From assembly GCF_923081025.1 (NCBI RefSeq), contig NZ_CAKLPZ010000002.1:248001-312000 (forward strand): a stretch of DNA of 64,000 nt, given 5' to 3'. Source of the stretch: Neolewinella maritima (GTDB taxonomy: Bacteria > Bacteroidota > Bacteroidia > Chitinophagales > Saprospiraceae). The translations under genes and the position numbers were made by a program. Position 1 is the stretch's first letter, and every line of letters starts with the position of its first letter. The notes under the pieces were generated by a model. That model did no database searches. It was not told the origin of the DNA and saw nothing but the letters and a program-made list of their open reading frames with translations. Of the stretch, positions 31,840 to 41,007 are shown piece after piece.

Positions 31840-33324
31840 ATGAAGTCTACCCTCCTCCGGGCGTTTCTCCTAGTCAGCGTCCTACTCGTTGCCGTATTCT
31901 TCTGGGCAGGCCGGGAGCTAGATAAGATGTACGGCGCGCTGACTCCGAGATTCACCGATGCGGAGGTCTCCTTCGTGGACGACGCTATACAGATCGACAA
32001 TATCTCCGTCTATCGGGTAGACTCCGGTAGCTATATCCCCCATCAGACCGTGCGGATCAGGGAAGGGGTGATCGTCTCGGTAGACTCGACCGCTCCACCG
32101 TCTGCGGACTTCCAGCGGATCGACGGAACGGGTAAGTATTTACTGCCGGGCTTTGTCGATTCTCACGTCCACCTATGGGGCAGTAAAAACGATCTGCTGC
32201 TGTACCTATCCCAGGGGGTGACCAGTATCCGCGAGATGATGGGCAACCCCGATCACCTGGACTGGCGGCAAAGCACGGTCAACCGGCCGACTATGCTGAT
32301 CGGCAGCAACAAGGTGCAGTCGTACGGAACGTTCAATGCGCTGTTTACCAGGCTGTCCCAGGGCCACATCAATAGCTATGACTATAGTCCGACATACGAA
32401 CTCTTTGACTTCATTGAGGAGCGGGGATATGACTTCGTCAAGATCGGTAGTATGCTGGATTCCACCGAGTATGTCCATCTACTCGCAGCGGCACGGGACG
32501 AGCGTATACCGGTAGTCGGTCACATACCGCTGGGAATATACCTGGCTGACTTCCTTAACCATCGTCAGTACGATATCGCTCACATCGAGGAGATCGTAAA
32601 ACTCCTCATCCGGTCGTACGACAGAGAAAAGGAACGCAATCCTACTCAGGCTGGGAGCCTGGAGGAGTACGTACAGGCCACCGCCGACCAGGTAGCGAAA
32701 AAACTGCATCGGGACGGAACCTACGTGACCACCACGCTCTGGCTATCCCATAGTTTTATCGACCAGCAGGTGCGGCTGGATTCGACCCTGTCGAACCTAG
32801 AGCTAGCGTATGTGAATCCAGGGCTACTGGGCGGGACTGTCCTGACCTCGAGAGCCGTTGGATGGTACCCAGCCGTCAACCCCTACCGGTTCCCCGCGGG
32901 CGAGACCGCCGAAGAAACGGAGGAAAGGATACAGGGAACGAAGGATTACATTCATTTCCATGCACTGGTATTTAAGTCCCTGGTAGCAAATGGGGTCAAG
33001 CTGCTGGCGGGTACCGACGCCAACATCCCGGTCGCCGTACCGGGGTTCACCCTGCACAAGGAGCTCCAACTGATGCACCGGCTGGGCATGCGCACCCCTG
33101 ACATCATCCGGAGTAGTACGCGACTACCCTGTGAGATGATGCAGCAGGCCTGTGGTAGCATCGAGCCCGGTTACCGGGCCGATCTGGTGATCCTACGCGC
33201 CGATCCACTGCAGGACATCGGCAATTCCGACGAGATCGACGGGGTGGTTGCAAACGGGCGGTACTACGACCCTGATGCACTGGCCGGGATGCTGCGTATG
33301 GTAGCAAACTTAAACCGCAATTAA
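31840..33324 (+). CDS. membrane-anchored amidohydrolase-family metal hydrolase
   Basis: 494 residues. One N-terminal helix (5-23) anchors it, with the enzyme probably in the periplasm. Metal ligands: H109-V-H111 in DSHVHLWG, His in PVVGHIPLG, His in DIAHIEE and Asp in LLAGTDANIP. The small beta domain covers about 45-105 and the last 60 residues (GSIEPGYRADLVILRADPL). This is the imidazolonepropionase/prolidase-like branch; the substrate is unknown. A near-match -7 box TACCTTAA is at 31771-31778. Confidence 0.87.
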   Translation: MKSTLLRAFLLVSVLLVAVFFWAGRELDKMYGALTPRFTDAEVSFVDDAIQIDNISVYRVDSGSYIPHQTVRIREGVIVSVDSTAPPSADFQRIDGTGKYLLPGFVDSHVHLWGSKNDLLLYLSQGVTSIREMMGNPDHLDWRQSTVNRPTMLIGSNKVQSYGTFNALFTRLSQGHINSYDYSPTYELFDFIEERGYDFVKIGSMLDSTEYVHLLAAARDERIPVVGHIPLGIYLADFLNHRQYDIAHIEEIVKLLIRSYDREKERNPTQAGSLEEYVQATADQVAKKLHRDGTYVTTTLWLSHSFIDQQVRLDSTLSNLELAYVNPGLLGGTVLTSRAVGWYPAVNPYRFPAGETAEETEERIQGTKDYIHFHALVFKSLVANGVKLLAGTDANIPVAVPGFTLHKELQLMHRLGMRTPDIIRSSTRLPCEMMQQACGSIEPGYRADLVILRADPLQDIGNSDEIDGVVANGRYYDPDALAGMLRMVANLNRN

Positions 33325-33329
33325 GCATC

Positions 33330-33350
33330 CGCACCCGCGAGCGCGCCCCC
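33330..33350 (-). repeat. GC-rich intergenic motif copy
   Basis: On the minus strand GGGGGCGCGCTCGCGGGTGC then G; it begins 5 nt after the amidohydrolase stop. Confidence 0.5.
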
Positions 33351-33383
33351 CTACTCTATGCCGATTACCTACCTTACACCCCC

Positions 33384-34868
33384 ATGTTAGGCCAATCTCT
33401 CAAACAGTCGCAGCTCCAGAAGCTCAGCCCCCGGCAGATTCAGCTCATGCAGCTGATGCAGCTGCCGCTGTACGAGTTGGAACAACGGGTGAAGGAGGAG
33501 CTGGAACGCAACCCCACCCTGGAGGAAGCCGCCCCCGAGCCCGCCCCGGATACCGATACCCAGGAGGTGGACACCGCCGGCGACGACCCCTTCGAAATGG
33601 ACGAGCTGTTCCAGCAGTACATCGACGACGACCCGACGAACTACCAGCAATCCAGCGGCGACGATACCTACGACGCACCCGGCAGCTACACGGCCGACGA
33701 AAACACCTTCTTCGAGTACCTCGAGGGGCAGCTGGCGAACCTGGAATTCGAGTCCCCCCTGGAGCGCACCATCTCCCTGCAGATCATCGGTAACCTCGAC
33801 GACGACGGCTACCTGCAGCGCATGCCCTCGGCCATTGCCGACGACCTGCTGATCAACTACAACCTCGACGTCAGCACCCGACAGATCAAGGACGTGCTGC
33901 GCATCGTGCAATCGCTGGAGCCACCCGGATTGGCCGCCCGCAACCTGCGCGAGTGCCTGCTGCTACAGCTCAACAGCAAGATCGACGACGGCGAGCTGAT
34001 CGACGACCACACCTTTGCCGACCTGGTACTGGCCCAGACCGTGATCCGCGATCACTTCGAGCTGTTCAGCAAGAAGCACTACGATAAGCTGCAGGAGCGG
34101 CTGGAAGTAGACCAGGACGAGCTGCGGGACGCCCTCGGCGAGATCCTCAAACTCAACCCTAAGCCCGCCTCCGGCCTTACCGGTCGCGCCGGGGGCAGAG
34201 CGGCCCGCGTCGTGGTGCCCGACTTCCTGGTCACCGTGGTCGACGACGAGCTCAAGCTTAGCCTCACCGCCCGCAACGCGCCCGACCTCAAGATTAACGA
34301 CTACTACCAGCAGCAGCTGGCCGAATACCGCCGCAAGCAGAAAGAATCCGGCAAGCTCACCACCGCCCAGAAGCAGGCCGCCGGCTTCATCCGTCAGAAT
34401 ATCGACTCGGCCAGCTGGTTCATCGAGGCCATCCAGCAGCGGCAGCAGACGCTGTACAGCGTGATGTGGGCCATCGTGCGCTACCAGGAGGGCTTCTTCC
34501 GCACCGGCGACCTGAAGACGCTGCGGCCCATGATCCTCAAGGATATCGCCGGACCCACCGAGCTCGACATCAGTACCGTGAGCCGGGTAGTGAACTCCAA
34601 GTTCGTGCAGACCGACTTCGGCACCTACTCCCTGCGCCGCTTCTTCAGCGAAGGCATGACCAATGAGGAGGGCGAGGAGGTGAGCACTACCCAGGTCAAG
34701 AAGACCTTGGGCGAGATCATCGCCGCCGAGGACAAGCGCAAGCCCCTCAACGACTCCAAGCTGCAAACCGCGCTCAAGGAGGCCGGCTACGATATTGCCC
34801 GCCGCACGGTAGCGAAGTACCGCGAGCAGCTTGGTCTGCCCGTAGCCCGCCTGCGCAAGGAGCTCTGA
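33384..34868 (+). CDS. rpoN: RNA polymerase sigma-54 factor
   Basis: 494 residues, normal length. Region I is Gln/Leu-rich (SLKQSQLQKLSPRQIQLMQLM); region II is acidic (about 55-120). The core-binding domain is about 125-300. The HTH and the RpoN box ARRTVAKYRE (472-481) near the C-terminus recognise -24/-12 promoters. It needs an AAA+ activator, none of which is in this window. A near-match box TACCTTAC lies at 33370-33377. Followed by a small GNAT gene 54 nt away. Confidence 0.96.
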   Translation: MLGQSLKQSQLQKLSPRQIQLMQLMQLPLYELEQRVKEELERNPTLEEAAPEPAPDTDTQEVDTAGDDPFEMDELFQQYIDDDPTNYQQSSGDDTYDAPGSYTADENTFFEYLEGQLANLEFESPLERTISLQIIGNLDDDGYLQRMPSAIADDLLINYNLDVSTRQIKDVLRIVQSLEPPGLAARNLRECLLLQLNSKIDDGELIDDHTFADLVLAQTVIRDHFELFSKKHYDKLQERLEVDQDELRDALGEILKLNPKPASGLTGRAGGRAARVVVPDFLVTVVDDELKLSLTARNAPDLKINDYYQQQLAEYRRKQKESGKLTTAQKQAAGFIRQNIDSASWFIEAIQQRQQTLYSVMWAIVRYQEGFFRTGDLKTLRPMILKDIAGPTELDISTVSRVVNSKFVQTDFGTYSLRRFFSEGMTNEEGEEVSTTQVKKTLGEIIAAEDKRKPLNDSKLQTALKEAGYDIARRTVAKYREQLGLPVARLRKEL

Positions 34869-34922
34869 GCAAACATCCCGGTTTAAAGTGCGTACTATTG
34901 CCTCGTTACAAAGCAAGTACGC

Positions 34923-35216
34923 ATGTCCGATCCGAGCGAGTCCGTCGTCAACAATAAAGAGAAGCATCAATTTGAAGTCCTCAACGGCTCCCAGACCTCC
35001 AAACTCGTCTACCAGATGCGCGGCGAGGACATGATCGACCTGGTGCATACCGAAGTGCCCGAAGACCTAGCCGGACAGGGCATCGGTACCTCCATGGTCG
35101 TAGCCGCCCTGCAGTACGCCCGCGAAAACGGCCTCATGGCCATCCCCTCCTGCCCCTTCGTGGCCAGCTACGTACAGCGCCACCCCGAGTGGGACGAGGT
35201 GGTCACTGAAGCGTAA
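34923..35216 (+). CDS. small GNAT-family acetyltransferase (YjdJ/GtcT type)
   Basis: 97 residues, the short form of the GNAT fold. The acetyl-CoA motif is EDLAGQGIGTSMVVAALQYAREN, followed by the conserved CPFVASYVQRHPEW. These one-domain proteins are common and their substrate is mostly unknown. Near-match -7 box TACTATTG at 34893-34900, 23 nt before ATG. The glycosyltransferase gene begins 6 nt after its stop. Confidence 0.88.
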   Translation: MSDPSESVVNNKEKHQFEVLNGSQTSKLVYQMRGEDMIDLVHTEVPEDLAGQGIGTSMVVAALQYARENGLMAIPSCPFVASYVQRHPEWDEVVTEA

Positions 35217-35222
35217 GCCCCC

Positions 35223-36326
35223 GTGCTGGTCGCCCTGCTCCTCCTGGCCACGGCTACCCGGCTGCTGCTCTGGGGGTGGGTGTACCGCCGCGCACTCGCT
35301 CCGGACCCCGCTCTACCGGGCCCCATTGACTTTCCGCCGGTCTCGGTCATCGTCTGCTTCCGCAACGAGGCCACCCACCTGGAGGCTAGCCTGCGCGGCA
35401 TCCTGAGCCAGAACTATCCGAATTTCGAGCTGGTCGCCGTCGACGATCAGTCTACCGATGCCTCCGTAGCCATCGTGCGCTACCTGCAGAACCGCTTCCC
35501 CCGGCTCCGCCTCCTCCAGCCGGGGCCCACCCGCCCAGGCAAGAAGGACGCCCTGACCGCCGGTATTGAGGCCGCTAGCCACGAGCTTCTTGTCCTGACC
35601 GACGCCGACTGCACCCCCGCCACCGACCAGTGGCTACGGTACATGGTGGCTCCCCTCACCCGCGGCGATCAGCTCGTGCTGGGCTGCTCCCCCTACCGCT
35701 ACCGGCCGGGTACACTAGCCTTCTGGCAGCGCTTCGAAGCTACCCATACCGCCCTGCAGTACCAGGGGCTGGCGCGGCTCGGCCATCCCTATATGGGCGT
35801 GGGCCGCAACCTGGCCTACTACCGCAGTTTCTTCACCAGTGCCGGCGGCTTCAGCGGTCACGCCGATCACCTCGGTGGCGATGACGACCTGCTGGTCAAT
35901 GCCCACGCCACGCCCTCCCTCACCGCCCGCGTCACCCGGCCGGAGGCCTGGACGTACTCCGAGCCCACCGTGTCCTGGCGGGCGTACCTCCGTCAAAAAT
36001 TGCGGCATCAGTCGGTGGGCCGGGTATACCGTCTGCGCCACCAGCTGCTGCTTATGACTCTGGCGGCTAGTCACGGGCTGTTCTTCCTCTGCGGCTTCCT
36101 GCTGCTGTTCACGCCGGCGGCGGGCGGGGCACTGCTGGCGTACGCGCTGCGGGCTACGGCAGTACTGTACGCCTTCCGCCAGTCTCCCGTCTCCCATTTC
36201 CTGGGCGCGTCCGCTGGTGCGATGGACGTAGCGCAGGGGGCGAGGATCCTGCTGGCGGATGCACTGCTGGCACCCTTCTCCGTATTCCTCCTCTTGGCGA
36301 CCTTCCTTCCCAACCGGAGGTGGTAG
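35223..36326 (+). CDS. family 2 glycosyltransferase, membrane-associated
   Basis: 367 residues from GTG 35223. N-terminal helix 2-18. GT-A fold with VSVIVCFRNEA, VAVDDQSTD, the DxD motif in LTDADC and GGDDD before the acceptor region (Q(Q/R)xxRW-like KLRHQSVGR). Two C-terminal helices (LFFLCGFLLLF, ILLADALLAPFSVFLLLATF). It is inverting, probably making a lipid- or surface-linked sugar. It is translationally linked to the small GNAT gene upstream (6 nt). Confidence 0.88.
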   Translation: MLVALLLLATATRLLLWGWVYRRALAPDPALPGPIDFPPVSVIVCFRNEATHLEASLRGILSQNYPNFELVAVDDQSTDASVAIVRYLQNRFPRLRLLQPGPTRPGKKDALTAGIEAASHELLVLTDADCTPATDQWLRYMVAPLTRGDQLVLGCSPYRYRPGTLAFWQRFEATHTALQYQGLARLGHPYMGVGRNLAYYRSFFTSAGGFSGHADHLGGDDDLLVNAHATPSLTARVTRPEAWTYSEPTVSWRAYLRQKLRHQSVGRVYRLRHQLLLMTLAASHGLFFLCGFLLLFTPAAGGALLAYALRATAVLYAFRQSPVSHFLGASAGAMDVAQGARILLADALLAPFSVFLLLATFLPNRRW

Positions 36327-36361
36327 CAGTGGTATAGGGCAATGCGCCGTTTCTTTGCAGC

Positions 36362-36901
36362 ATGGCAAAGACCCGACGGCAGCGGCAGGCGAAAGTACTC
36401 CGGCGTACGCGGCGGATCCACCGCTGGTCGGGCATCAGTCTGTTCGTTTTCTTCTTCGTGGTGGGCATCACCAGCGTCCTGCTGGGCTGGAAGAAGGACA
36501 GCGACTACCTCATGCCGCCTACCGGACGGGGCAGCGACACCGAGCTCGCCGCCTGGCTCCCCACGGATCAGCTACTGGTGCGCGCGCAATCGGCACTCCG
36601 GGATTCCCTGGGCGCTACCTACTCCACGCAGATCGACCGCATCGACTACCGGCCGGCCAGGGGCTCGGTCAAGTTTCTCTTCGACGACCACTTACAGGAA
36701 GTACAGCTAGACGGCGCCACCGGCCGGGTGCTCAGTATCGGTGCCCGCCGGGCGGACCTCATCGAAAGCATCCACGACGGCTCCATCCTCGGCGATACCT
36801 TCAAACTGATCTACTCTACGGTGATGGGCCTGGCTACGGTGGTCTTCACGGTATCGGGCTTCTGGCTGTGGTACGGTCCTAAGCGGATGCGGAGGGGGTA
36901 A
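36362..36901 (+). CDS. PepSY-associated membrane protein
   Basis: 179 residues. Basic N-terminus, helix about 22-42 (GISLFVFFFVVGITSVLLGW), a periplasmic PepSY-like segment (about 50-130) and a second helix about 150-170 (VMGLATVVFTVSGFWLWYGPKRMRR). The arrangement is a short version of PepSY-TM proteins that sit with iron-reducing or siderophore systems; no such genes are here. 35 nt after the glycosyltransferase gene. Confidence 0.82.
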   Translation: MAKTRRQRQAKVLRRTRRIHRWSGISLFVFFFVVGITSVLLGWKKDSDYLMPPTGRGSDTELAAWLPTDQLLVRAQSALRDSLGATYSTQIDRIDYRPARGSVKFLFDDHLQEVQLDGATGRVLSIGARRADLIESIHDGSILGDTFKLIYSTVMGLATVVFTVSGFWLWYGPKRMRRG

Positions 36902-36917
36902 GGGGGGAGTTGTAGTG

Positions 36918-37475
36918 CTACTTCTTCCACTTGATCCCACAGCCCGCGCTGGGGTACTGCGGCTCCGGACTGGATTTGCCCTGTAGCAGCAGGTCCATGG
37001 CGGCGCGTAGGTCATGGCCGGTTACCTGCTTGCCGGAGTTGGGGCGACTATCGTCGAGCCGGCCGCGGTAGTAGAGTTTGTCGTTGGCGTCGAAGAGGTA
37101 GATATCGGGGGTGCAGGCGGCGGCGTAGGCGCGGGCTACTTCCTGGGTCTCGTCGTACAGGTAGGGAAAGGTGAACAGATTATTCAGGGCAAAGGCCTCC
37201 ATATTGTCGGGGCTGTCGACGGGGTAGTTGACCACGTCGTTGCTGCTGATAGCTACCGTACAGATGCCCTTCGGCTCGTACTCATTAGCTACGTCGACCA
37301 GCGCATCGATGGTGTGGATCACGTAGGGGCAGTGGTTGCAGATGAACAGGACCAGCGTGCCGTTCTCGCCCCTTACCTCCTTGTACGAGAGCTTGAAGCC
37401 GGACAGCGTATCGAGCAGGTTGAAGTCGGGGGCCTGGGTGCCGATGTCGACCATCGTGGATTCTGTTAGTGCCAT
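36918..37475 (-). CDS. thioredoxin/AhpC-TSA-family protein
   Basis: 185 residues, cytosolic (no signal). Redox pair C46-N-H-C49 in LFICNHCPYV, the peroxiredoxin-like type with one thioredoxin fold. Cis-Pro in ACTPDIYLFD. The C-terminal extension has PSAGCGIKWKK, a conserved end in this subfamily. It may act as a thiol peroxidase or reductase. Convergent with the PepSY gene (16-nt gap), and upstream of it are GGGGTTA repeats. Confidence 0.88.
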   Translation of the reverse strand: MALTESTMVDIGTQAPDFNLLDTLSGFKLSYKEVRGENGTLVLFICNHCPYVIHTIDALVDVANEYEPKGICTVAISSNDVVNYPVDSPDNMEAFALNNLFTFPYLYDETQEVARAYAAACTPDIYLFDANDKLYYRGRLDDSRPNSGKQVTGHDLRAAMDLLLQGKSSPEPQYPSAGCGIKWKK

Positions 37476-37484
37476 GGGGGGAGG

Positions 37485-37517
37485 GGAGTAAGGGGTTAGG
37501 GGGTTAGGGTAGTGGGG
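37485..37517. repeat. GGGGTTAGGG array
   Basis: GTAAGGGGTTAGGGGGTTAG-type units immediately upstream of the thioredoxin-family start. It faces the TAACCCC array at 37628-37700, as at the window's left end. Confidence 0.8.
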
Positions 37518-37627
37518 ATTGCTCGCTTCGCTCGTAAGGGGGTGAGGGAGTGGAAGTTCATTTTTGTGGGAGCAACTTAGGGCTTATTACGTAGCTTGTT
37601 GCGCCTACCTAATTTACGTAATATCCG

Positions 37628-37700
37628 CCTTAACCCCTTTACTCCTTCCAACCTTAACCCCTTAACCCCCTTCCAACCTTAACCCCCTAACCCCTTCACC
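37628..37700. repeat. TAACCCC/CCTTCCAACC array
   Basis: Units CCTTAACCCC, CCTTCCAACC and CCCCTAACCCC up to 4 nt before the ATP-grasp ATG. Same words as 151-416 in opposite order. Confidence 0.85.
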
Positions 37701-37704
37701 CCCC

Positions 37705-38901
37705 ATGACCTTCCTCTGTATCTCCTGCTACTTCAAGGGTATGCCCTTTCTGCGTGCCTGTAAGGCGGCCGGTAACACGGTGTACCTGCTGACCGCCAAA
37801 CGCCTGGAGCACGAGGCTTGGCCGCGGGAGGCGGTCGATGAGTTCTTCTACCTGGAAGACGATAGCAATACGGCCGCCAACCTGGCCAATATCGGCAAGG
37901 GGATGGCCTGGATGATGCAGTCGCGGCAGATCGACCGCATCGTAGCCATGGACGACTTCGACGTAGAGAAGGCCGCCTACCTGCGGGAGGAATTCCGCCT
38001 ACCGGGTATGGGCCAGACCACGGCGCGCTACTTCCGCGACAAGCTGGCAATGCGGATCCAGGCGCGGGACCACGGGATTGCCGTGCCGCAGTTTTCCAGT
38101 CTGTTCAATGATGTGGCCGTCACCGAGTTCGCCAACCGGATCGAATACCCCTGTCTGGTGAAGCCGCGCGGGGAGGCCAGTGCCACCGGGATCTCTAAGG
38201 TGCACTCGGCCCAGGAGCTCTGGGACACGATCCACGGCCTCGGCGAGCGGCGCAAGGACTACCTGGTCGAGCAGTTCCGGCCCGGGGCGGTGTACCACGT
38301 GGATGCGATCTCGGTGGACGGTGAGGTGGTTTTCTGCCAGGTGTCGCGCTACCTGAGTACGCCCTTCGAGGTGGCCCACGGGGGCGGCATCTTCCGCTCG
38401 GTCAGCGTACCCTACAACGACCCCGACGCGGTGACCTTGCGGCGAATGACGGAGAGCGTGATGCACGTCTTCGGGATGCAGTTCAGTGCCTCGCATACGG
38501 AGTTCATCAAGACGGCCGACGGCTTCGTCTTCCTGGAAACCTCCAGCCGGGTAGGCGGGGCGAACCTGGCCGAGATGGTGGAGGCGGCTACCGGCATCAG
38601 CCTGTGGGCGGAATGGGCTAAGCTGGAGACCGCCATGGCTACGGGCAGCAAGTACCAACTGCCTACGCGGCGCTACGATCAGTCGGGTATCGTGGTGAGC
38701 CTGTCGCGCTTCGCGCGTCCGGATACCTCCTCGTTCACGGACGCCGAGATCGTCTGGCGTATGGACAAGCCGCAGCATATCGGCCTCATCGTAGCCTCGG
38801 AGTCTACCGAGCGGATCGTAGAGCTCCTCGACGACTACGCCGGACGGATCGGGCGGGACTTCCACGCCTCGGCCCCGGCCCCCGCTAAGTCGGCGCACTA
38901 A
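37705..38901 (+). CDS. ATP-grasp domain protein
   Basis: 398 residues. N-terminal Rossmann-like domain 1-105 (FLCISCYFKGMPFLRACKAAG), then the ATP-grasp fold: YPCLVKPRGEASATGISKV (ATP-binding Lys and Gly-rich loop), DYLVEQFRPG and metal ligands in HTEFIKTADGFVFLETSSRVGG. It ligates a carboxylate to an amine or thiol via an acylphosphate, but partner and product are unknown. It has an ATG with the repeat array ending 4 nt before it, so little room for a ribosome-binding site. Confidence 0.87.
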   Translation: MTFLCISCYFKGMPFLRACKAAGNTVYLLTAKRLEHEAWPREAVDEFFYLEDDSNTAANLANIGKGMAWMMQSRQIDRIVAMDDFDVEKAAYLREEFRLPGMGQTTARYFRDKLAMRIQARDHGIAVPQFSSLFNDVAVTEFANRIEYPCLVKPRGEASATGISKVHSAQELWDTIHGLGERRKDYLVEQFRPGAVYHVDAISVDGEVVFCQVSRYLSTPFEVAHGGGIFRSVSVPYNDPDAVTLRRMTESVMHVFGMQFSASHTEFIKTADGFVFLETSSRVGGANLAEMVEAATGISLWAEWAKLETAMATGSKYQLPTRRYDQSGIVVSLSRFARPDTSSFTDAEIVWRMDKPQHIGLIVASESTERIVELLDDYAGRIGRDFHASAPAPAKSAH

Positions 38902-38930
38902 GGTATAGCCATCGCTGCCCCCGGCGGGCG

Positions 38931-38938
38931 TACCTTTG
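38931..38938 (+). promoter_or_regulatory. Bacteroidota -7 box for the DUF2911 gene
   Basis: TACCTTTG, a perfect TAnnTTTG match, 23 nt before the ATG at 38962. Confidence 0.55.
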
Positions 38939-38961
38939 TGGGCTAACCAACCAACAAGACT

Positions 38962-39804
38962 ATGATCCGTAGCATGCTATTTACCCTCTGTCTGGCCCTG
39001 TGCACCACCCTGGCTCAGGCCCAGATCAGCTCTCCCCCGCCATCCCCCACCGTGAAGATGGAAACCACCGTAGGCCTCACCGACGTGATGCTGGAGTACA
39101 GCCGCCCCGGCATGAAGGGCCGCGAGCTCTTTGCCGAAGACGGACTGGTCCCCTACGGCGAGATCTGGCGTACGGGCGCCAACCAGGCTACCAAAATCAC
39201 CTTTAGCGCCGCCGTCCGCGTAGCGGGCCAGGAAGTACCCGCCGGCAGCTACGCTATCCTCAGCAAGCCCGGTGAGGAGCAGTGGGAAGTGATGTTCTTC
39301 CCCTACGAGTCCAGCAACTGGACCAGCTACGTCGAGAAGACGCCCGCCGTCACCGTCACCGCCGAGCCCATGGAGGCCGATATGGAGGTAGAGACCTTCA
39401 CCATCGAGCTTATGAACTACAGCATGGACGGTGCCGACATGGTCATGGCCTGGGGCGAGACCATGGTCGTACTCCCCATCATGAGCAACGCCAAGGAAGA
39501 CGTCATGGCCTCGATCGAGCGCGTCATGGCCGGTCCCAGCGCCAACGACTACTTCCAGGCCGCTACCTTCCTGAACGAGTCGGGGCAGGACAACGAGAAG
39601 GCCCTGGAGTACATCCAGAAGGCCAACAGCATGGGCGATGCCCGCTTCTGGATGGTCCGCCGCGAGGCCCTCATCCTGGATGCGCTGGGTCGCACCGACG
39701 AGGCCATCGAAGCAGCCAAGAAGTCTATGGAACTAGCCCAGGAGGCCGGCAACATGGACTACGTACGCATGAATGAGAAGTCCCTCGAAGAGTGGATGAA
39801 GTAG
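38962..39804 (+). CDS. DUF2911 secreted protein with TPR-like tail
   Basis: 280 residues. Signal peptide to AQAQ (about 20). Residues 25-175 are DUF2911 (VGLTDVMLEYSRPGMKGRELF, YGEIWRTGANQATKITFS, EVPAGSYAILSKPGEEQWEVMF). Residues 185-280 are helical repeats of TPR type (AATFLNESGQDNEKALEYIQKANSMG, EALILDALGRTDEAIEAAKKSMEL). Periplasmic, function unknown. Followed by a strong hairpin terminator. Confidence 0.88.
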   Translation: MIRSMLFTLCLALCTTLAQAQISSPPPSPTVKMETTVGLTDVMLEYSRPGMKGRELFAEDGLVPYGEIWRTGANQATKITFSAAVRVAGQEVPAGSYAILSKPGEEQWEVMFFPYESSNWTSYVEKTPAVTVTAEPMEADMEVETFTIELMNYSMDGADMVMAWGETMVVLPIMSNAKEDVMASIERVMAGPSANDYFQAATFLNESGQDNEKALEYIQKANSMGDARFWMVRREALILDALGRTDEAIEAAKKSMELAQEAGNMDYVRMNEKSLEEWMK

Positions 39805-39828
39805 GGTAGCTGAGCTACTCAAACGCAA

Positions 39829-39860
39829 AAGGGCGCGGTGGAATGATCCACCGCGCCCTT
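39829..39860. terminator. bidirectional Rho-independent terminator
   Basis: Perfect 14-bp stem (AAGGGCGCGGTGGA) with ATGA loop. Convergent genes end on both sides. On the minus strand it is followed by TTTTGCGTTT, the better U-tract; on the plus strand only CTT and then GCTATT. Confidence 0.9.
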
Positions 39861-39878
39861 GCTATTGGTAGTCGGAGC

Positions 39879-40892
39879 CTAGCGGCGCATCAGCGAACTG
39901 GTGATCACACTGGTCAGGGCGATCACGGTGCCGAACACCAGGGCGTGCGACAGCGCGCGTACGGTCGATCCCTTCACGACGATGCCGCTAGACTTGGCTT
40001 TATCGTCGAAGTCACCGTGGCTGCCATGATCGCCGGGTACGGCCTCGAAGAGGTAATCCTTACCGTGGGTAGCCGGCTGATCGGTCTTCTGGCCGCTGAC
40101 GGCCGTCTTACCGAGAAATACGTCCATCAGGCCGGGGAATAGCTTGCTGCCGATGATGGTCTGTACGGCGGGCAGACCCACGTAGTATTCGCGGTCGTTG
40201 GTGTCCGCGGCGGTCACTACGGCACGGGCGGCAACCTCCGGCTGATAGATCGTACCCATGGGGCGGGGCTGCTTATCGAGCTTGTTGCGCACGAGATTGA
40301 ACTGCGTGGTATTTATTCCGGGCAGCTGCACCATGGTGGTCATGATCTTACTGTTCTGGTGCACCAGCTCGGCGCGCAGGCTGTCGTAGAAGCCCTCTAC
40401 GGCGTGCTTGGCACCACAGTAAGCGGTCTGCAGGGGAATACCGCGGTAGGCCAGTGCCGAACCGACGAAAACGATGCTGCCCCGGTTGCGCGGCTGCATG
40501 CGCTTGAGGGCGCACTTGGTACCGAAGACGGTGCCGTGGTAGGTCACGTCGGTCACCCGCTTGAACTCATCCATATCGACGTCCTTGAATAGGCCGAGTA
40601 CGCTGGTCATGGCATTATTGACCCATACATCGATGGGGCCGAAGGTTTCTTCTACTTTACTGGCGGCTTCGTCCAGGGCGCGGAAGTCCGTCACATCTAC
40701 GGGCAGCACGAGGGCCTCGCCACCCAGGTTCTCGATCTCCTTGCGGGCGCCCTCCAGGCCTTCCTGGTTGCGGGCGATCAGGCCGATCCGGGCGTGCTCC
40801 TTGGCAAATTCCCGGGCAATGGCCCGACCGATGCCGGCGGAGGCTCCGGTGATAACGACGGTGCGGGGGCGTTCAAATTGTTGCTTACTCAT
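39879..40892 (-). CDS. short-chain dehydrogenase/reductase
   Basis: 337 residues, longer than the classical 250. NAD(P) motif TGASAGIG at 15-22, NNAM (NNAG variant), catalytic Ser in FVGSALAY and YCGAKHA (YxxxK). The extra ~80 residues at the C-terminus end in a hydrophobic segment (ALVFGTVIALTSVITSSL), so it may be attached to the membrane. Substrate unknown. The gene stops at the bidirectional terminator. Confidence 0.9.
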   Translation of the reverse strand: MSKQQFERPRTVVITGASAGIGRAIAREFAKEHARIGLIARNQEGLEGARKEIENLGGEALVLPVDVTDFRALDEAASKVEETFGPIDVWVNNAMTSVLGLFKDVDMDEFKRVTDVTYHGTVFGTKCALKRMQPRNRGSIVFVGSALAYRGIPLQTAYCGAKHAVEGFYDSLRAELVHQNSKIMTTMVQLPGINTTQFNLVRNKLDKQPRPMGTIYQPEVAARAVVTAADTNDREYYVGLPAVQTIIGSKLFPGLMDVFLGKTAVSGQKTDQPATHGKDYLFEAVPGDHGSHGDFDDKAKSSGIVVKGSTVRALSHALVFGTVIALTSVITSSLMRR

Positions 40893-40983
40893 AGTGATAT
40901 CATTGTAGGGTTAGTACTCTTCAGAACTAGCGCTGCGGGGGGTCTTGTTCGGTTGTACCGGGCCGTGCCCCTGCAATCCTACT

Positions 40984-40991
40984 TACCTTTG
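40984..40991 (+). promoter_or_regulatory. Bacteroidota -7 box for the msrC-like gene
   Basis: TACCTTTG, a perfect TAnnTTTG match, 16 nt before ATG 41008; it implies a very short leader. Confidence 0.5.
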
Positions 40992-41007
40992 ACACAAATT
41001 CTACCCC

